The notes: a model not told the origin generated them from the sequence alone. Positions 35,764 to 45,231 are shown, numbered from the stretch's first letter. The stretch is 64,000 bases of DNA from Paenarthrobacter nicotinovorans (GCF_021919345.1 NZ_CP089293.1:248001-312000), one strand, 5' to 3'. Program-made: numbers and translations.

Positions 35764-36696
35764 TCAGGATTTCGACGGCGGGTTGAGCCTTACGCGGACA
35801 GCGGCTCCTGCGCAGAGGATCACCGCCAGTCCGCCCACAACGGTGGTCCACGTCATCGGCTCACCCAGCAACAGCCCGGCCCACGCGATGCTCATGACGG
35901 GTTGGACCAGTTGGATCTGGCTGACCTGGGCCATGGGACCGATCGCGAGTCCGTGGTACCAGGCGAAGAAGCCCAGGAACATGCTCACGACCCCCAGGTA
36001 GGCGAAACACAACCACTGGACGGGTGACGCGGCCGGCATTCCGGAACCCAGCGAGACCAGTGTCAGCAAAATCATGACGGGGGAGGCCACCACCAATGCC
36101 CAGGAGATGGTCTGCCAGGCGCCCAGTTCACGGGCCAGCAGTCCGCCCTCCGCGTAGCCGATGGCTGCAGCCAGGACAGCACCGAGCAGCAGGAGATCAG
36201 CCCAGTGCAGGGAGCCGAATCCGCCGGATTGGACCAGGGCGAAAACCAGGGCGGCCACGACACCTACTGCCGTGAGGATCCAGAACAATGGACGGGGGCG
36301 TTCCCTGCCGCGGATCACCGCTATCGTGGCGGTGGCGGCGGGCAGTAGCGCGATCACGACAGCACCGTGGCTTGCAGAGGTGCTGGTGAGGGCGAAGGTC
36401 GTCAGCAAGGGGAAACCTGCCACGATCCCGCCCGCTACTACGGCCAAGCGGAACCATTGACGGCCGCGGGGGAAGCGTTGACGGGTCAGGCCCAGTGCCA
36501 GCGCGGCAAGGAGGGCCGCAACCACTGCCCTTCCGGCTCCGATGAAGAGAGGAGACATGCCCTCTACAGCCACGCGGGTCAGCGGGACCGTGAAGGAAAA
36601 TGCCAGGACGCCGAGGAGCCCCCACCAGATGCCGGTCGAGGTCTTGGTGGATATCACTGGCCGCGAAAGTGTAGTAGCGCTACTATTGTGACTCAT
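35764..36696 (-). CDS. EamA/DMT-superfamily transporter
   Basis: 310 residues from the ATG at 36696. Ten hydrophobic segments form two EamA modules (GIWWGLLGVLAFSFTVPLTR; SWALVVASPVMILLTLVSLG), the fold of drug/metabolite exporters of the RhaT type. It is divergent from a MocR-type regulator whose start overlaps its own by two bases (CATG, 36694-36697), leaving no leader for either gene. This suggests the regulator controls the exporter and that one or both mRNAs are leaderless. An amino-acid- or vitamin-like substrate would fit a MocR target. A PaiB-like gene follows on the same strand. Confidence 0.85.
   Translation of the reverse strand: MSHNSSATTLSRPVISTKTSTGIWWGLLGVLAFSFTVPLTRVAVEGMSPLFIGAGRAVVAALLAALALGLTRQRFPRGRQWFRLAVVAGGIVAGFPLLTTFALTSTSASHGAVVIALLPAATATIAVIRGRERPRPLFWILTAVGVVAALVFALVQSGGFGSLHWADLLLLGAVLAAAIGYAEGGLLARELGAWQTISWALVVASPVMILLTLVSLGSGMPAASPVQWLCFAYLGVVSMFLGFFAWYHGLAIGPMAQVSQIQLVQPVMSIAWAGLLLGEPMTWTTVVGGLAVILCAGAAVRVRLNPPSKS
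36672..36685. promoter_or_regulatory. 14-bp perfect palindrome at the eamA/mocR divergent start
   Basis: TAGTAGCGCTACTA is fully palindromic and lies 9 bases before the MocR ATG, inside the first codons of the EamA gene. TACTAT at 36680-36686 could be the -10 element of a leaderless mocR transcript. The site is well placed as operator for autorepression and control of the exporter. Confidence 0.6.
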
Positions 36697-38110
36697 GAAC
36701 AACGATAGCAGTTCCCGGATCGTCTCGCGAGTAAAAGAGTGGATCGCCGGAGCCGCTCCGGGAGCAAAACTGCCATCTACCAGGCAACTCGTCGCGGAGT
36801 ACCAGGCGAGCCCCGTAACGGTGCAAAAAGCGCTGCGAACCCTCACTGCGCAAGGCCTGATCGAGAGCCGGCCGGGCGTGGGGACGTTCGTTCGCGCCTA
36901 CCGCACGGCCAGGCCCTCCGACTACGGCTGGCAGACAGCCGCCCTGCGATCGGCCCAAACCGCCAGGCCATTGAACTCCGCCGCCATGCGCAGCGCCTCC
37001 AACGACGTCATCGCTTTCCATTCCGGCTATCCTGCTCGGGAACTCCTCCCGGAGCGGCAGGTCCGCGCCGCGCTGACCCGCGCAGCCCGGGGCGATGCCG
37101 CGTTGTCGCGGCCCCCGGCGCAGGGTTTTCCGGAACTCCAATCCTGGTTCGCGCAGGAGCTCAGTACCTCAACGCCGGTGGGCGTCACGCCTCCCCAGCC
37201 GAGCGACGTCGTCATTCTTCCCGGGAGCCAAAGCGGACTGAGCTCGATTTTCCGCGGCCTGGTGGGCCATGGGCAGCCGCTGCTGGTGGAGTCGCCAAGC
37301 TACTGGGGAGCGCTGCTTGCCGCCGGGCAGGCGGGCGTGAACGTCATTCCTGTCCCCAGCGGCCCGGAGGGGCCGGACCCGGACGAACTGGACAGGGCGT
37401 TCGAGGAATCCGGGGCGAGGCTCTTCTATGCGCAGCCCAACTTCGCCAATCCCACGGGCGCTCAGTGGTCCGCGGAGCGCGGCGAGGAAGTGCTGCGGAT
37501 CGTGCAGCGCCACGGGGCCTTCCTTGTGGAGGACGACTGGGCCCACGATTTTGGCATCACGGCGCCGTCGGTGCCCGTCGCGGCAAAGGACGACTCCGGG
37601 CACGTCGTCTACATCCGCTCCCTGACCAAAAGCGTCTCGCCATCCATCCGGGTGGCTGCGATCATCGCCCGAGGCCCCGCCCGTGAACGGATCATGGGCG
37701 CCCAGGCTGCCGAGTCGATGTACGTCAGCGGGCTGCTGCAGGCGGCAGCGCTCGACGTCGTCACTCAGCCCGCGTGGCAAACGCACCTTCGCGGACTCAG
37801 TCATCAGCTGCAGTCGCGGCGCGACCTCCTGGTCACCAGCCTCCGCGAGCACGTACCGCAGGCGCACCTGAGCCACCTTCCCAAGGGCGGTTTGAACCTG
37901 TGGCTGCGGATGCCGGACGGGTTCGACGTCGAGCAGCTCACCAAGGATTGCGAAGCGGCCGGTGTCCTGATTGCGGCCGGGACCGAGTGGTTCCCGGCAG
38001 AACCGGAAGGCCCCTACATCCGGCTCAACTACGCCGGTCCGAATCCCGGTCGATTCCCTGAGGGGGCGCGGATTATCGGCGAGGCAGTGGCTGCGCAATC
38101 CGGGCTTTAA
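36695..38110 (+). CDS. MocR-type regulator (GntR helix-turn-helix fused to aminotransferase domain)
   Basis: 471 residues. The N-terminal winged helix is GntR-like (KLPSTRQLVAEYQASPVTVQ followed by KALRTLTAQGLIESRPGVGT), about residues 20-75. A fold-type I aminotransferase domain follows, with FANPTGAQWSAERG, DDWAHDFG and SLTKSVSPSIRV, in which Lys is the expected PLP anchor. MocR proteins bind PLP and small amines and switch genes next to them. The divergent EamA exporter, whose first codon shares bases with this one, is the probable target. A hairpin (38114-38161) lies beyond the stop. Confidence 0.9.
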   Translation: MNNDSSSRIVSRVKEWIAGAAPGAKLPSTRQLVAEYQASPVTVQKALRTLTAQGLIESRPGVGTFVRAYRTARPSDYGWQTAALRSAQTARPLNSAAMRSASNDVIAFHSGYPARELLPERQVRAALTRAARGDAALSRPPAQGFPELQSWFAQELSTSTPVGVTPPQPSDVVILPGSQSGLSSIFRGLVGHGQPLLVESPSYWGALLAAGQAGVNVIPVPSGPEGPDPDELDRAFEESGARLFYAQPNFANPTGAQWSAERGEEVLRIVQRHGAFLVEDDWAHDFGITAPSVPVAAKDDSGHVVYIRSLTKSVSPSIRVAAIIARGPARERIMGAQAAESMYVSGLLQAAALDVVTQPAWQTHLRGLSHQLQSRRDLLVTSLREHVPQAHLSHLPKGGLNLWLRMPDGFDVEQLTKDCEAAGVLIAAGTEWFPAEPEGPYIRLNYAGPNPGRFPEGARIIGEAVAAQSGL

Positions 38111-38113
38111 CAG

Positions 38114-38161
38114 CCGCAGCCACCAACCTCAAGGAGAGCGCCTTGGGGCTGGTGGCTGCGG
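38114..38161 (+). terminator. Long hairpin between mocR-type and MFS genes
   Basis: CCGCAGCCACCA (38114-38125) pairs exactly with TGGTGGCTGCGG (38150-38161), with an inner nearly matched stem (CCTCAAGG / CCTTGGGG). It can serve as terminator for the regulator on the plus strand and the MFS gene on the minus strand. Confidence 0.65.
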
Positions 38162-38237
38162 TGGGCGGCAGCTGCCGCGAACTATCCGTGACGCTTGGAG
38201 TGAGCGTCGCTATGCAGAAGTTGCAGGCAAAGGGGGC

Positions 38238-39872
38238 CTACGCGGGGGTCAGATCCGACTTGCCTTTACCAAACACGGCATCATCGATCGGCTGGCCGTC
38301 GAACGGCATCTCGTCCAGGTTGATGAGCGGGTTGGTGTCCTGCGTTGCTACGAGCTCGCGTGCTTCAGCCTGGGTGTCAACGCTGGGCATGGAGCCCGGC
38401 AACGGACGCTGGGCCGATTCACGCAGGAAGTAAATGGCGATGGCGCCCACAATGGACGTGGCCATCAGGTAGTACGCCGGCATCATGTCATCGCCCGTGC
38501 CTTCGATCAGGCCCTGCACGATGAACGGTGTGGTTCCACCGAAGATCGCAACCGAGAAGTTGTAAGCGATGCCCATTCCGCCGTAACGGCTGGACGTCGG
38601 GAACAAGGCCGGCAAAGCCGAGGCCAGGTTGGCGATGTAGAACGTCACCGGGAAGGCGATCAGCGCAAGGCCGGCCAGCGTGGACCAGATCTCGCCGATA
38701 CCGATCAGCAGGAACGCGGGGACGGAGAACACGATGGTGCTGCCTGCGCCAACCCACAGGACCGGGCGGCGTCCGATGCGGTCGGACAACTTACCTGTCA
38801 GCGGGATACAAACAGCCATGATCACCAGGACCGGGATGGTCAGCAAGGTGCCGTGCACGGGGTCGTAGCCCTTGGAGTCAGTGAGGTACGTAGGCATGTA
38901 GGACGTCAGCGCGTAGCCGACGGTGTTGGCAGCGGCCGCGAGGATCATGGCCAGCACGATCTGGCGCCAGTAGGCCTTGACGATGCCGATGGGCCCCTTG
39001 GCGACTGCGGCGTCCTGCGAAGCTGCGTCCTTGGCGGAAGCCTCCTGCGCGTCCAGGGTTGCCTGGAACTGGGGGGACTCTTCGATCTTGCTACGGAAGT
39101 ACACCGCGATGAGGCCCAGAGGACCGGCAATCAGGAACGGAATCCTCCAACCCCATTCCTCCATGGCGGCCTGTCCCAGCGTGAGCTGCAGGACCGAAAC
39201 CAGGGCGGCGCCGAGGGCGAAGCCGATGTAGCTGCCCATATCAAGGAAGCTGGCGAAGTAGCCGCGGCGCTTGTCCGGGGCGTACTCGCTGACGAAGGTT
39301 GTGGCACCGGCGTACTCGCCACCGGTGGAGAAGCCCTGGATGAGCTTCAGGATCACCAGCAACGCGGCGGCCCAGATGCCGATCTGCGCGTAACCGGGAA
39401 GGAGGCCGACGGCGAACGTACTTGCCGCCATCAGCATCAGTGTTGCTGCGAGGACCTTCTGGCGGCCCACCTTGTCGCCGAGCCAACCGAACACGACGCC
39501 GCCGAGGGGGCGGGCGATGAAGGTTGCGGCGAAGGTGCCCAGAAGGAAGAGTGTCTGGACGGACTTGTCTGCTTCCGGGAGGAAGACAGGGCCCATGGTT
39601 GTGATGAGGTAGCCGAAGACACCGACGTCGTACCATTCCATGGTGTTGCCGACGATGGTGCCGCCGAGTGCTTTGCGCAGCATCGGCTTATCCACCACGT
39701 TGACGTCCGATTCTTTCAATCGGCGCTTCGGGCGGAGCTTCGTTTTCTTTGCTGCGGTCTTAATTGCGTTTGCTGCGTTCGTGGCGGCCGGGGTGTGGCC
39801 TGCCAATACCTGGTTCCCGGTGGCGTTCCTTGCGCCATCCGGAGAGACGGTGTTGCTTTGGTCTGTGGGCAT
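38238..39872 (-). CDS. MFS transporter, MHS (proline/betaine ProP-like) family
   Basis: 544 residues from the ATG at 39872 (AGGAGAAG ahead); a longer frame to 39959 is less likely. A basic, disordered N-terminus of about 70 residues precedes twelve hydrophobic segments. TIVGNTMEWYDVGVFGYLIT is the typical first helix of the metabolite:H+ symporter family, GWLGDKVGRQKVL is the loop 2-3 MFS signature, and ISGFSTGGEYAGAT-like residues (IQGFSTGGEYAGATTFVSEY) are also diagnostic. It would import a compatible solute or organic acid with protons. The 278 bases before it contain no gene I can support and no firm promoter. Confidence 0.9.
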   Translation of the reverse strand: MPTDQSNTVSPDGARNATGNQVLAGHTPAATNAANAIKTAAKKTKLRPKRRLKESDVNVVDKPMLRKALGGTIVGNTMEWYDVGVFGYLITTMGPVFLPEADKSVQTLFLLGTFAATFIARPLGGVVFGWLGDKVGRQKVLAATLMLMAASTFAVGLLPGYAQIGIWAAALLVILKLIQGFSTGGEYAGATTFVSEYAPDKRRGYFASFLDMGSYIGFALGAALVSVLQLTLGQAAMEEWGWRIPFLIAGPLGLIAVYFRSKIEESPQFQATLDAQEASAKDAASQDAAVAKGPIGIVKAYWRQIVLAMILAAAANTVGYALTSYMPTYLTDSKGYDPVHGTLLTIPVLVIMAVCIPLTGKLSDRIGRRPVLWVGAGSTIVFSVPAFLLIGIGEIWSTLAGLALIAFPVTFYIANLASALPALFPTSSRYGGMGIAYNFSVAIFGGTTPFIVQGLIEGTGDDMMPAYYLMATSIVGAIAIYFLRESAQRPLPGSMPSVDTQAEARELVATQDTNPLINLDEMPFDGQPIDDAVFGKGKSDLTPA

Positions 39873-40150
39873 TTGGGCTTCTCCTAGGGAGGTCATTTGC
39901 TTGCGACTTCTGCTGCCCCGCTCTGGGCAGGGTTTCAATTTTACGCGGTTCAGCCCCAAAACCCGAGTTGAGATCCTATTTTTGGCCCCTAAGAGGGTGC
40001 AAATTGCCTAGGTGTGTTGCATCTCATTACCGGCTTTTGCCCTGTAAGGACGCGGAAGTCGGGTGGTTTTTGCCCCGCGAGGCGCGTTGTTACCAAATTG
40101 TTTAGCTATGCCCACTTAACAGGGCCATTTCCGGCCCTAAAAGTGACGAA

Positions 40151-40954
40151 TCATCCCTGGCCGAGTGCAGCCCCCACCACCAGTGTGGCATCGAGATCCT
40201 CATCCGTCACCACGTCGACCATCAACCCCGAGGCGCTCAGAAGGGCGGCCGTTTCGACGGACTGCTGCCGCGAGGTCTCGATCAGGAGCCACCCGCCCGG
40301 CGCCAACCACCCAGGCGCCCCAAGCGCCACCCGACGCTGCACATCCAAACCGTCAGCGCCGCCGTCGAGCGCCACAGCGGGCTCGTGCAGCCGCGCTTCC
40401 GGAGGCATCAGGCTGATCGACTCCGTGGGGACATAGGGAGCATTGACCAGGAGCACGTCAACCCGGCCCAGCAGCCGGCGGGGGAGCGGATCGAAGAGAT
40501 CGCCCAGATAAGCAGTGCCGCCACGAGGCTCCAGGTTGCGCCTGGCGCACGCCACCGCGGCAGGATCGATATCCGCGGCGTGCAGTTCGCAGCCGTCCAG
40601 GATGTCGTTGAGGGCGGCACCTATCGCTCCGGACCCGCAGCAGAGATCCACGACGACGGCACGGCGCCCAACGATTGACCGACAGGCTTTGAGAGCCGCT
40701 TGTCGCACCAGGAACCCGGTGCGACGCCGGGGCACGAACACCCCCGGATCAACAGCTATCCGGGTCCCGCAGAAATCCACCCATCCGAGAATGTGCTCCA
40801 GTGGCAGTCCGGCGACGCGCAGGTCCACCATCCGGTTGAGCTCCTCCGGATGGGTGGCGGCATCGATCAGGAGACGGGCCTCGTCCTCGGCAAAAACACA
40901 ACCGGCATCGCGAAGGGCAGCGACGATCGACGTAGTCCGGATCACGAGAGTCAT
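40151..40954 (-). CDS. PrmC-like protein N5-glutamine methyltransferase
   Basis: 267 residues from the ATG at 40954; a GTG at 40972 is the other choice, and neither has a good ribosome site. An N-terminal helical domain (PLEHILGWVDFCGTRIAVDPGVFVPRRRTGFL; family 'PxQYILG' and 'VPRPETE') is followed by a class I SAM fold with VVDLCCGSGAIGAAL, LHAADIDPAAVACAR and VNAPYVPT. PrmC/HemK enzymes methylate the Gln of GGQ in release factors and carry N-P-P-Y; here it is N-A-P-Y. This points to a paralogous actinobacterial branch, with a different protein or molecule as target. It is not beside prfA. Confidence 0.75.
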   Translation of the reverse strand: MTLVIRTTSIVAALRDAGCVFAEDEARLLIDAATHPEELNRMVDLRVAGLPLEHILGWVDFCGTRIAVDPGVFVPRRRTGFLVRQAALKACRSIVGRRAVVVDLCCGSGAIGAALNDILDGCELHAADIDPAAVACARRNLEPRGGTAYLGDLFDPLPRRLLGRVDVLLVNAPYVPTESISLMPPEARLHEPAVALDGGADGLDVQRRVALGAPGWLAPGGWLLIETSRQQSVETAALLSASGLMVDVVTDEDLDATLVVGAALGQG

Positions 40955-41191
40955 GCTAGCCGAGGGGTTCACAAATATGGAGGATCGCGGTTAGGGTATG
41001 ACGCATGGGAACACTGATTTTTGAGTAGACAGGCCCGTGCTCTGCTGTGAGCACGCCCTGCCTGACAGAAGACAAAAATCCACGCCTGTTGAGGCTTGCC
41101 TCCATGCCGTTCCCGTTGTCGACGCCTTTTCTCGAACCGAACGCCACGGGATACGTGTCTCTTCAGGACTCACTTACTTCCAGGAGTCCAT

Positions 41192-41392
41192 ATGACTGCC
41201 AACCCGACAGATAACAACAAAACCCCCGCTGCCGGCGGTATCAAATCCAAGCTGACCGACGCCCAGAGGGCGATGCTGGCCAGTAAGTCCGGCGGTGGCG
41301 CACCGGCCGGCTGGCAAAGCACCGGTAAGGGGCACAAACCCACGGCCGCGAGCGGTAAGCAGGCCAAGACCGAGAAAAAGGTCCGCTGGTAA
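41192..41392 (+). CDS. Small basic hydrophilic protein, unknown function
   Basis: 66 residues from the ATG at 41192 (CCAGGAGTCC ahead). Sequence is rich in Lys, Ala, Gly and Thr; KSKLTDAQRAMLASKSGGGA is the only patterned stretch, and the C-terminus is KTEKKVRW. No helix-rich domain, signal or metal motif. It lies 34 bases before another short gene that also starts MTAN, so the two may be co-expressed. Small actinobacterial proteins of this type are often stress-related; nothing here proves that. Confidence 0.55.
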   Translation: MTANPTDNNKTPAAGGIKSKLTDAQRAMLASKSGGGAPAGWQSTGKGHKPTAASGKQAKTEKKVRW

Positions 41393-41426
41393 GTCCAGCG
41401 GACAGGCGCACTGGAAAGGAAGAACC

Positions 41427-41687
41427 ATGACTGCGAATCACAATACTGAGAGCATCGATCCTGAGGTTGCAAGCCACTTGGTGGAGGCCATGGACATGGC
41501 TCCCATGCCCGAGCCAACAACCATTGCCGTGGCCTTGGGCGCGGACCAAAGCAAGCAGTGGCCTGACGGAAACGGCAAACGCCGCCACCCGAAGGAACGC
41601 GACCAGGCCCACGGACGCATGGGCCAGGGAGCAGCCGTGACGGCGATCCACCGGACCAGCCGCCCGCAGATGCCACACTCCTCCTAG
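41427..41687 (+). CDS. Small hydrophilic protein, unknown function
   Basis: 86 residues, with AAAGGAAGAACC before the ATG. Contains SIDPEVASHLVEAMDMAPMP and a basic, His/Gln/Arg-rich C-terminus (RHPKERDQAHGRMGQGAAV). No signal peptide or domain recognised. It follows the other small MTAN gene and precedes the convergent ligD. Its good ribosome site and codon pattern support it as real. Confidence 0.6.
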   Translation: MTANHNTESIDPEVASHLVEAMDMAPMPEPTTIAVALGADQSKQWPDGNGKRRHPKERDQAHGRMGQGAAVTAIHRTSRPQMPHSS

Positions 41688-41755
41688 CCGCACCAAGCAG
41701 CACAGCCAGCCCAACCGGGGGACAGCTAGCGTCGTATTGACCCGTCAGTACAGCG

Positions 41756-44326
41756 TTATCGATCCCCCTGGTTGGGCTGGCTGACGTCTGAGGGAGACTT
41801 GTCCGGACGCCAGCCCCGCCACACCGGATGACGAAGCCTGCCAGGGCCTGTCCAGTTGCCGAAAGTCACCTCGGCCACCAGCACCGGCTTCACCCAGTGC
41901 GCTCCGGCTGCGTCCTCCCTCGGAATGTCTTTGAACGGGGAGTCGTCCACCACCAGCGGCTCCAACTGCTCCATGATGTCCCGCAGCTGCCAGTCCTTGA
42001 ACCCCGTGCCCACCCTTCCCACGTAGTGCAAGGTGTCGCCGTCGGGAATGCCCAGCAGCAACGCCCCGAAAGTTCCGCTTCGGGCGCCCGCGCCGGGCCG
42101 CCAGCCGCCCACCACTACCTCCTGGCTCTGCTCCAGCTTGAGCTTGATCCATGAAGCACTGCGACGGCCGACCACATAACGGCTGTCGGCTTTCTTGGCC
42201 ATCATGCCCTCCAGGCCCAGATCCGCGGCGCTGGTCATGAGGTCGTCGACGTCGTGATCCAACACGGCGGAAATGTGAACCGGGCAGCCGCCGGGCATGC
42301 GTCCGGCGAACGCGTCCAGCCTTTCGCGACGCTCGACGAAAGGCAGCCCGCTCAAGTCCGCGCCGGCGTCGTACAACAAATCAAAGAGCATGAGCTGTAC
42401 CGGCACCGAGACCCGGGCCCGCTCGATGTCGGCCGTTTTCACCAGGTTCATACGGAGCTGCAGCCGGCCGAAATCCGGCCTGGACCCCTTGCCGAGGGCG
42501 ACGATTTCGCCGTCCGCCACGAAGTCCCCTTCGGGCCAGCACGCGCGGTCCGTCAGTTCTGGATAGGCCGCGGTGAGGTCGTTTCCATTGCGGCTCATAA
42601 GGCGGATCCGGCCCTCGGTACCGGTGATGATGGCCCGGATACCGTCCCACTTGAGCTCATACAGCCAGTTGTCGCCGCGAAGATCAGCGGTGGTCCCGGA
42701 CGTGGCGAGCATCGGAGCGTAGTCGCGCAAGGGCTGTGGCTCCTGCTTGGGCTCGGGCGCTGACTCCGGTTCCGGCGGGGCCTGGCGCTTCGCTGCGGGC
42801 GCGGTTGCGGCGGTCCGCCTGGCGCCCGGCTGTTCCTTCATCAGGTGGATCAGCCAGCGGTCGCCCGTATTGATCAGGGCCAGGCGTTTGGTGCCGCCCA
42901 GTCCACCACCCGGCTCGCCCGTGAGCGTCGCGATGACTTCCTTGCCATCGCGCCACTTCTCGCACGTGAACTCGCCGCGGTCCCAAATGGTCATGGTTCC
43001 CGCCCCGTACTCGCCCTTCGGAATGACCCCGGCGAACGTTGCGTACTCCATGGGGTGGTCCTCGGTGTGCACGGCCAGGTTGTTTCGCTCGGACGTTTCC
43101 GGGACACCGCGGGGCAGCGCCCAGGAAGCCAGGACGCCGTTGTGCTCCAGGCGCAGGTCAAGATGGTAGCGGCGGGCGTGGTGCTCCTGGATCACGAAGA
43201 TTCCGCCGGCCGGCGCAGGATCGCCCGGCTTGGGCTGCGCGGAGGGAGCGGGGCCCTGCGACACCGCAGAAGCAGCCGACGACGACGGAAACGGCTCCGG
43301 GGTTTTGCCCGGATCGCGCATCCCGACGTATTTGGCGAGACGATTCCCGACCGTTACCCCGCGCTCGCGGCCACCGCCCGACACAGCGGACGCGCCGGCG
43401 TCGTCATTGTCGTCCTCGCTATGCGGCGGCAGGTGCCGGTCCGAAATGGGCGCGAAGTGGTCCTTGCCCGAACTGACCCGTTCCATCACTTCCGTGTAGT
43501 CCAACTGGTCAAGGGAAGGAGAGGCCAGCTCCTGCCACGTCCGGGGAGCCGCCACCGTTGGTTGGGCTCTGCCACGCAAGGAGTACGGCACGATCGTTGT
43601 CTTGTTCCCGCTGTTCTGGCTCCAGTCCACCAGGACCTTGCCCTTGCGCAGGGACTTCTTCATATCGCTGACCACGAGGTCAGGGTGATCGGCTTCCAGG
43701 GCGCGCGCGAGCTCATGGGCGAACGCGGACACTTGCTCGGATTTCAACGTGCCGTCGAGCCCTGTATAGAGATGGATGCCTTTGCTTCCGCTGGTGACGG
43801 GGACAGGTTCCATGCCCATGTCCTGCAGGATGGAACGGGCCAGGGTGGCCACTTCCACGCACTGGGGCAGTCCGGCGCCGGGACCGGGGTCCAGATCCAG
43901 GACGAAGCGGTCCGGCCTGAGGGGCTTGCCCGCAGCATCCACCTGCCATTGCGGAACGTGGATTTCCAGGGACGCGATCTGGGCCATCCACGTGAGCGTG
44001 GCCAGGTTGTTCACCATCGGATAGACGTTGGTGTGGTCCGAATGCTGGATGGCGGCCCGGGGGATCCAGCGTGGCGCTGAGTCCTCCAGGTTCTTCTGGA
44101 AGAACACCTCACCGGGATGTTCGGCCGTGCCCACGCCGTTGACCCAGCGTTTGCGCGTGACGGGCCGGTTGGCCGCGGCGGGGATGAGGAAGGGGGCCAC
44201 GGTGGCGTAGTACTCAAGGACCTCAGCCTTGGTGGTCCCGGTTTCCGGGTAAATGATTTTGCCCAGGTTGGTGAGGGTGAGTTCGTGGCCTTCCACGGTC
44301 ACCCGCTCCTGCTGCTTGCCTGCCAC
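41756..44326 (-). CDS. ligD: ATP-dependent DNA ligase D (polymerase-phosphoesterase-ligase)
   Basis: 856 residues, GTG start with GGAGGAGAAGAG ahead. Order Pol-PE-Lig as in mycobacterial LigD. The primase-polymerase domain is about residues 10-300 (LTNLGKIIYPETGTTKAEVL; catalytic Asp pair in VLDLDPGPG). The 3'-phosphoesterase domain is about 380-500 (IFVIQEHHARRYHLDLRLEH; GVPETSERNNLAVHTEDHP). The ATP-dependent ligase domain is about 545-856 (LYELKWDGIRAI with the AMP-linked Lys559; EGMMAKKADSRYVVGRRSASW). It seals double-strand breaks together with Ku. ku starts divergently 38 bases away, so both share one short promoter region. Confidence 0.95.
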   Translation of the reverse strand: MAGKQQERVTVEGHELTLTNLGKIIYPETGTTKAEVLEYYATVAPFLIPAAANRPVTRKRWVNGVGTAEHPGEVFFQKNLEDSAPRWIPRAAIQHSDHTNVYPMVNNLATLTWMAQIASLEIHVPQWQVDAAGKPLRPDRFVLDLDPGPGAGLPQCVEVATLARSILQDMGMEPVPVTSGSKGIHLYTGLDGTLKSEQVSAFAHELARALEADHPDLVVSDMKKSLRKGKVLVDWSQNSGNKTTIVPYSLRGRAQPTVAAPRTWQELASPSLDQLDYTEVMERVSSGKDHFAPISDRHLPPHSEDDNDDAGASAVSGGGRERGVTVGNRLAKYVGMRDPGKTPEPFPSSSAASAVSQGPAPSAQPKPGDPAPAGGIFVIQEHHARRYHLDLRLEHNGVLASWALPRGVPETSERNNLAVHTEDHPMEYATFAGVIPKGEYGAGTMTIWDRGEFTCEKWRDGKEVIATLTGEPGGGLGGTKRLALINTGDRWLIHLMKEQPGARRTAATAPAAKRQAPPEPESAPEPKQEPQPLRDYAPMLATSGTTADLRGDNWLYELKWDGIRAIITGTEGRIRLMSRNGNDLTAAYPELTDRACWPEGDFVADGEIVALGKGSRPDFGRLQLRMNLVKTADIERARVSVPVQLMLFDLLYDAGADLSGLPFVERRERLDAFAGRMPGGCPVHISAVLDHDVDDLMTSAADLGLEGMMAKKADSRYVVGRRSASWIKLKLEQSQEVVVGGWRPGAGARSGTFGALLLGIPDGDTLHYVGRVGTGFKDWQLRDIMEQLEPLVVDDSPFKDIPREDAAGAHWVKPVLVAEVTFGNWTGPGRLRHPVWRGWRPDKSPSDVSQPNQGDR

Positions 44327-44364
44327 CTCTTCTCCTCCGCTGTGTTGTGCTGTTGACTGGGTGC

Positions 44365-45231
44365 ATGAGGGCTATATGGAAGGGATCTATCGCGTTCGGT
44401 CTGGTCAACGTACCAGTGAAGCTCTACAGTGCCACGGAGGATCACGACATTGGCCTGCACCAAGTCCACAATAAGGACGGCGGACGCATCAGGTACCAGC
44501 GTAAATGCGAAATTTGCAGCGAAGTCGTAGCTTACGAGGACATCGACAAGGCCTACGAGGAAGAGGGCCGCACCGTGGTCCTCACCGCCGCCGAGCTGAA
44601 GTCCCTGCCGGAGGAGAACAGCCGCGAAATAGAGGTGGTGGAGTTCATCCCCGCCGAGCAGCTGGACCCGATCATGTACGAGCGCAGCTATTTCCTGGAG
44701 CCTGATTCCAAATCGCCCAAGGCCTACATGCTGCTGCGCCAGACGCTGGAGGACACGGACAGGATCGCGATCGTCCAGTATGCGCTGCGCCAGAAGACCC
44801 GGTTGGGGGCCCTGCGCGTGCGTGGAGATGTGCTGCTGCTGCAGGCGCTCCTATGGGGTGACGAAGTCCGCGAAGCCAAGTTCCCGTCCTTGGAAACAGA
44901 CATCAAGATTTCCGACAAGGAACTGGAAATGTCCTCCGCACTGGTGGAATCCATGGCCCACGACTTCGACCCGGATGAATACACCGACGACTACCAGGCC
45001 CAGTTGAAGACACTCATCGAAGCCAAGCTCGAAAAGGGTGAGGCCCTGGACACGGAGGCCACTTTCGGCAACGTCGAAGGCGAAGGAGAAGGCGGCGACG
45101 TCATCGACCTCATGGAGGCCCTGAAACGCAGCCTCGACAAGAAACGCGGCAAGGAAAAAGCGTCCGACGACGACGCTGCCGCCAGCAAAACTGCCGGCAA
45201 GCCAAAGGCGCGGGCGAAGAAAAAGGCGTGA
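44365..45231 (+). CDS. ku: Ku protein of bacterial non-homologous end joining
   Basis: 288 residues from the ATG at 44365; an in-frame start at 44347 is not preferred. The N-terminal MRAIWKGSIAFGLVNVPVKL and the Cys pair in RYQRKCEICSEVV are typical of bacterial Ku, a homodimeric ring that holds broken DNA ends and recruits LigD. The C-terminus is Lys/Ala-rich (KPKARAKKKA), as in Ku proteins with an extended basic tail that helps DNA binding. A 12-bp hairpin at 45269-45304 follows the gene. Confidence 0.95.
   Translation: MRAIWKGSIAFGLVNVPVKLYSATEDHDIGLHQVHNKDGGRIRYQRKCEICSEVVAYEDIDKAYEEEGRTVVLTAAELKSLPEENSREIEVVEFIPAEQLDPIMYERSYFLEPDSKSPKAYMLLRQTLEDTDRIAIVQYALRQKTRLGALRVRGDVLLLQALLWGDEVREAKFPSLETDIKISDKELEMSSALVESMAHDFDPDEYTDDYQAQLKTLIEAKLEKGEALDTEATFGNVEGEGEGGDVIDLMEALKRSLDKKRGKEKASDDDAAASKTAGKPKARAKKKA

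Noticed and set aside
37971..39887. 638-residue plus-strand frame across the MFS transporter gene
   Set aside because: Antisense shadow of a clear 12-helix transporter; composition is rich in His, Gln and Arg as expected for a shadow.
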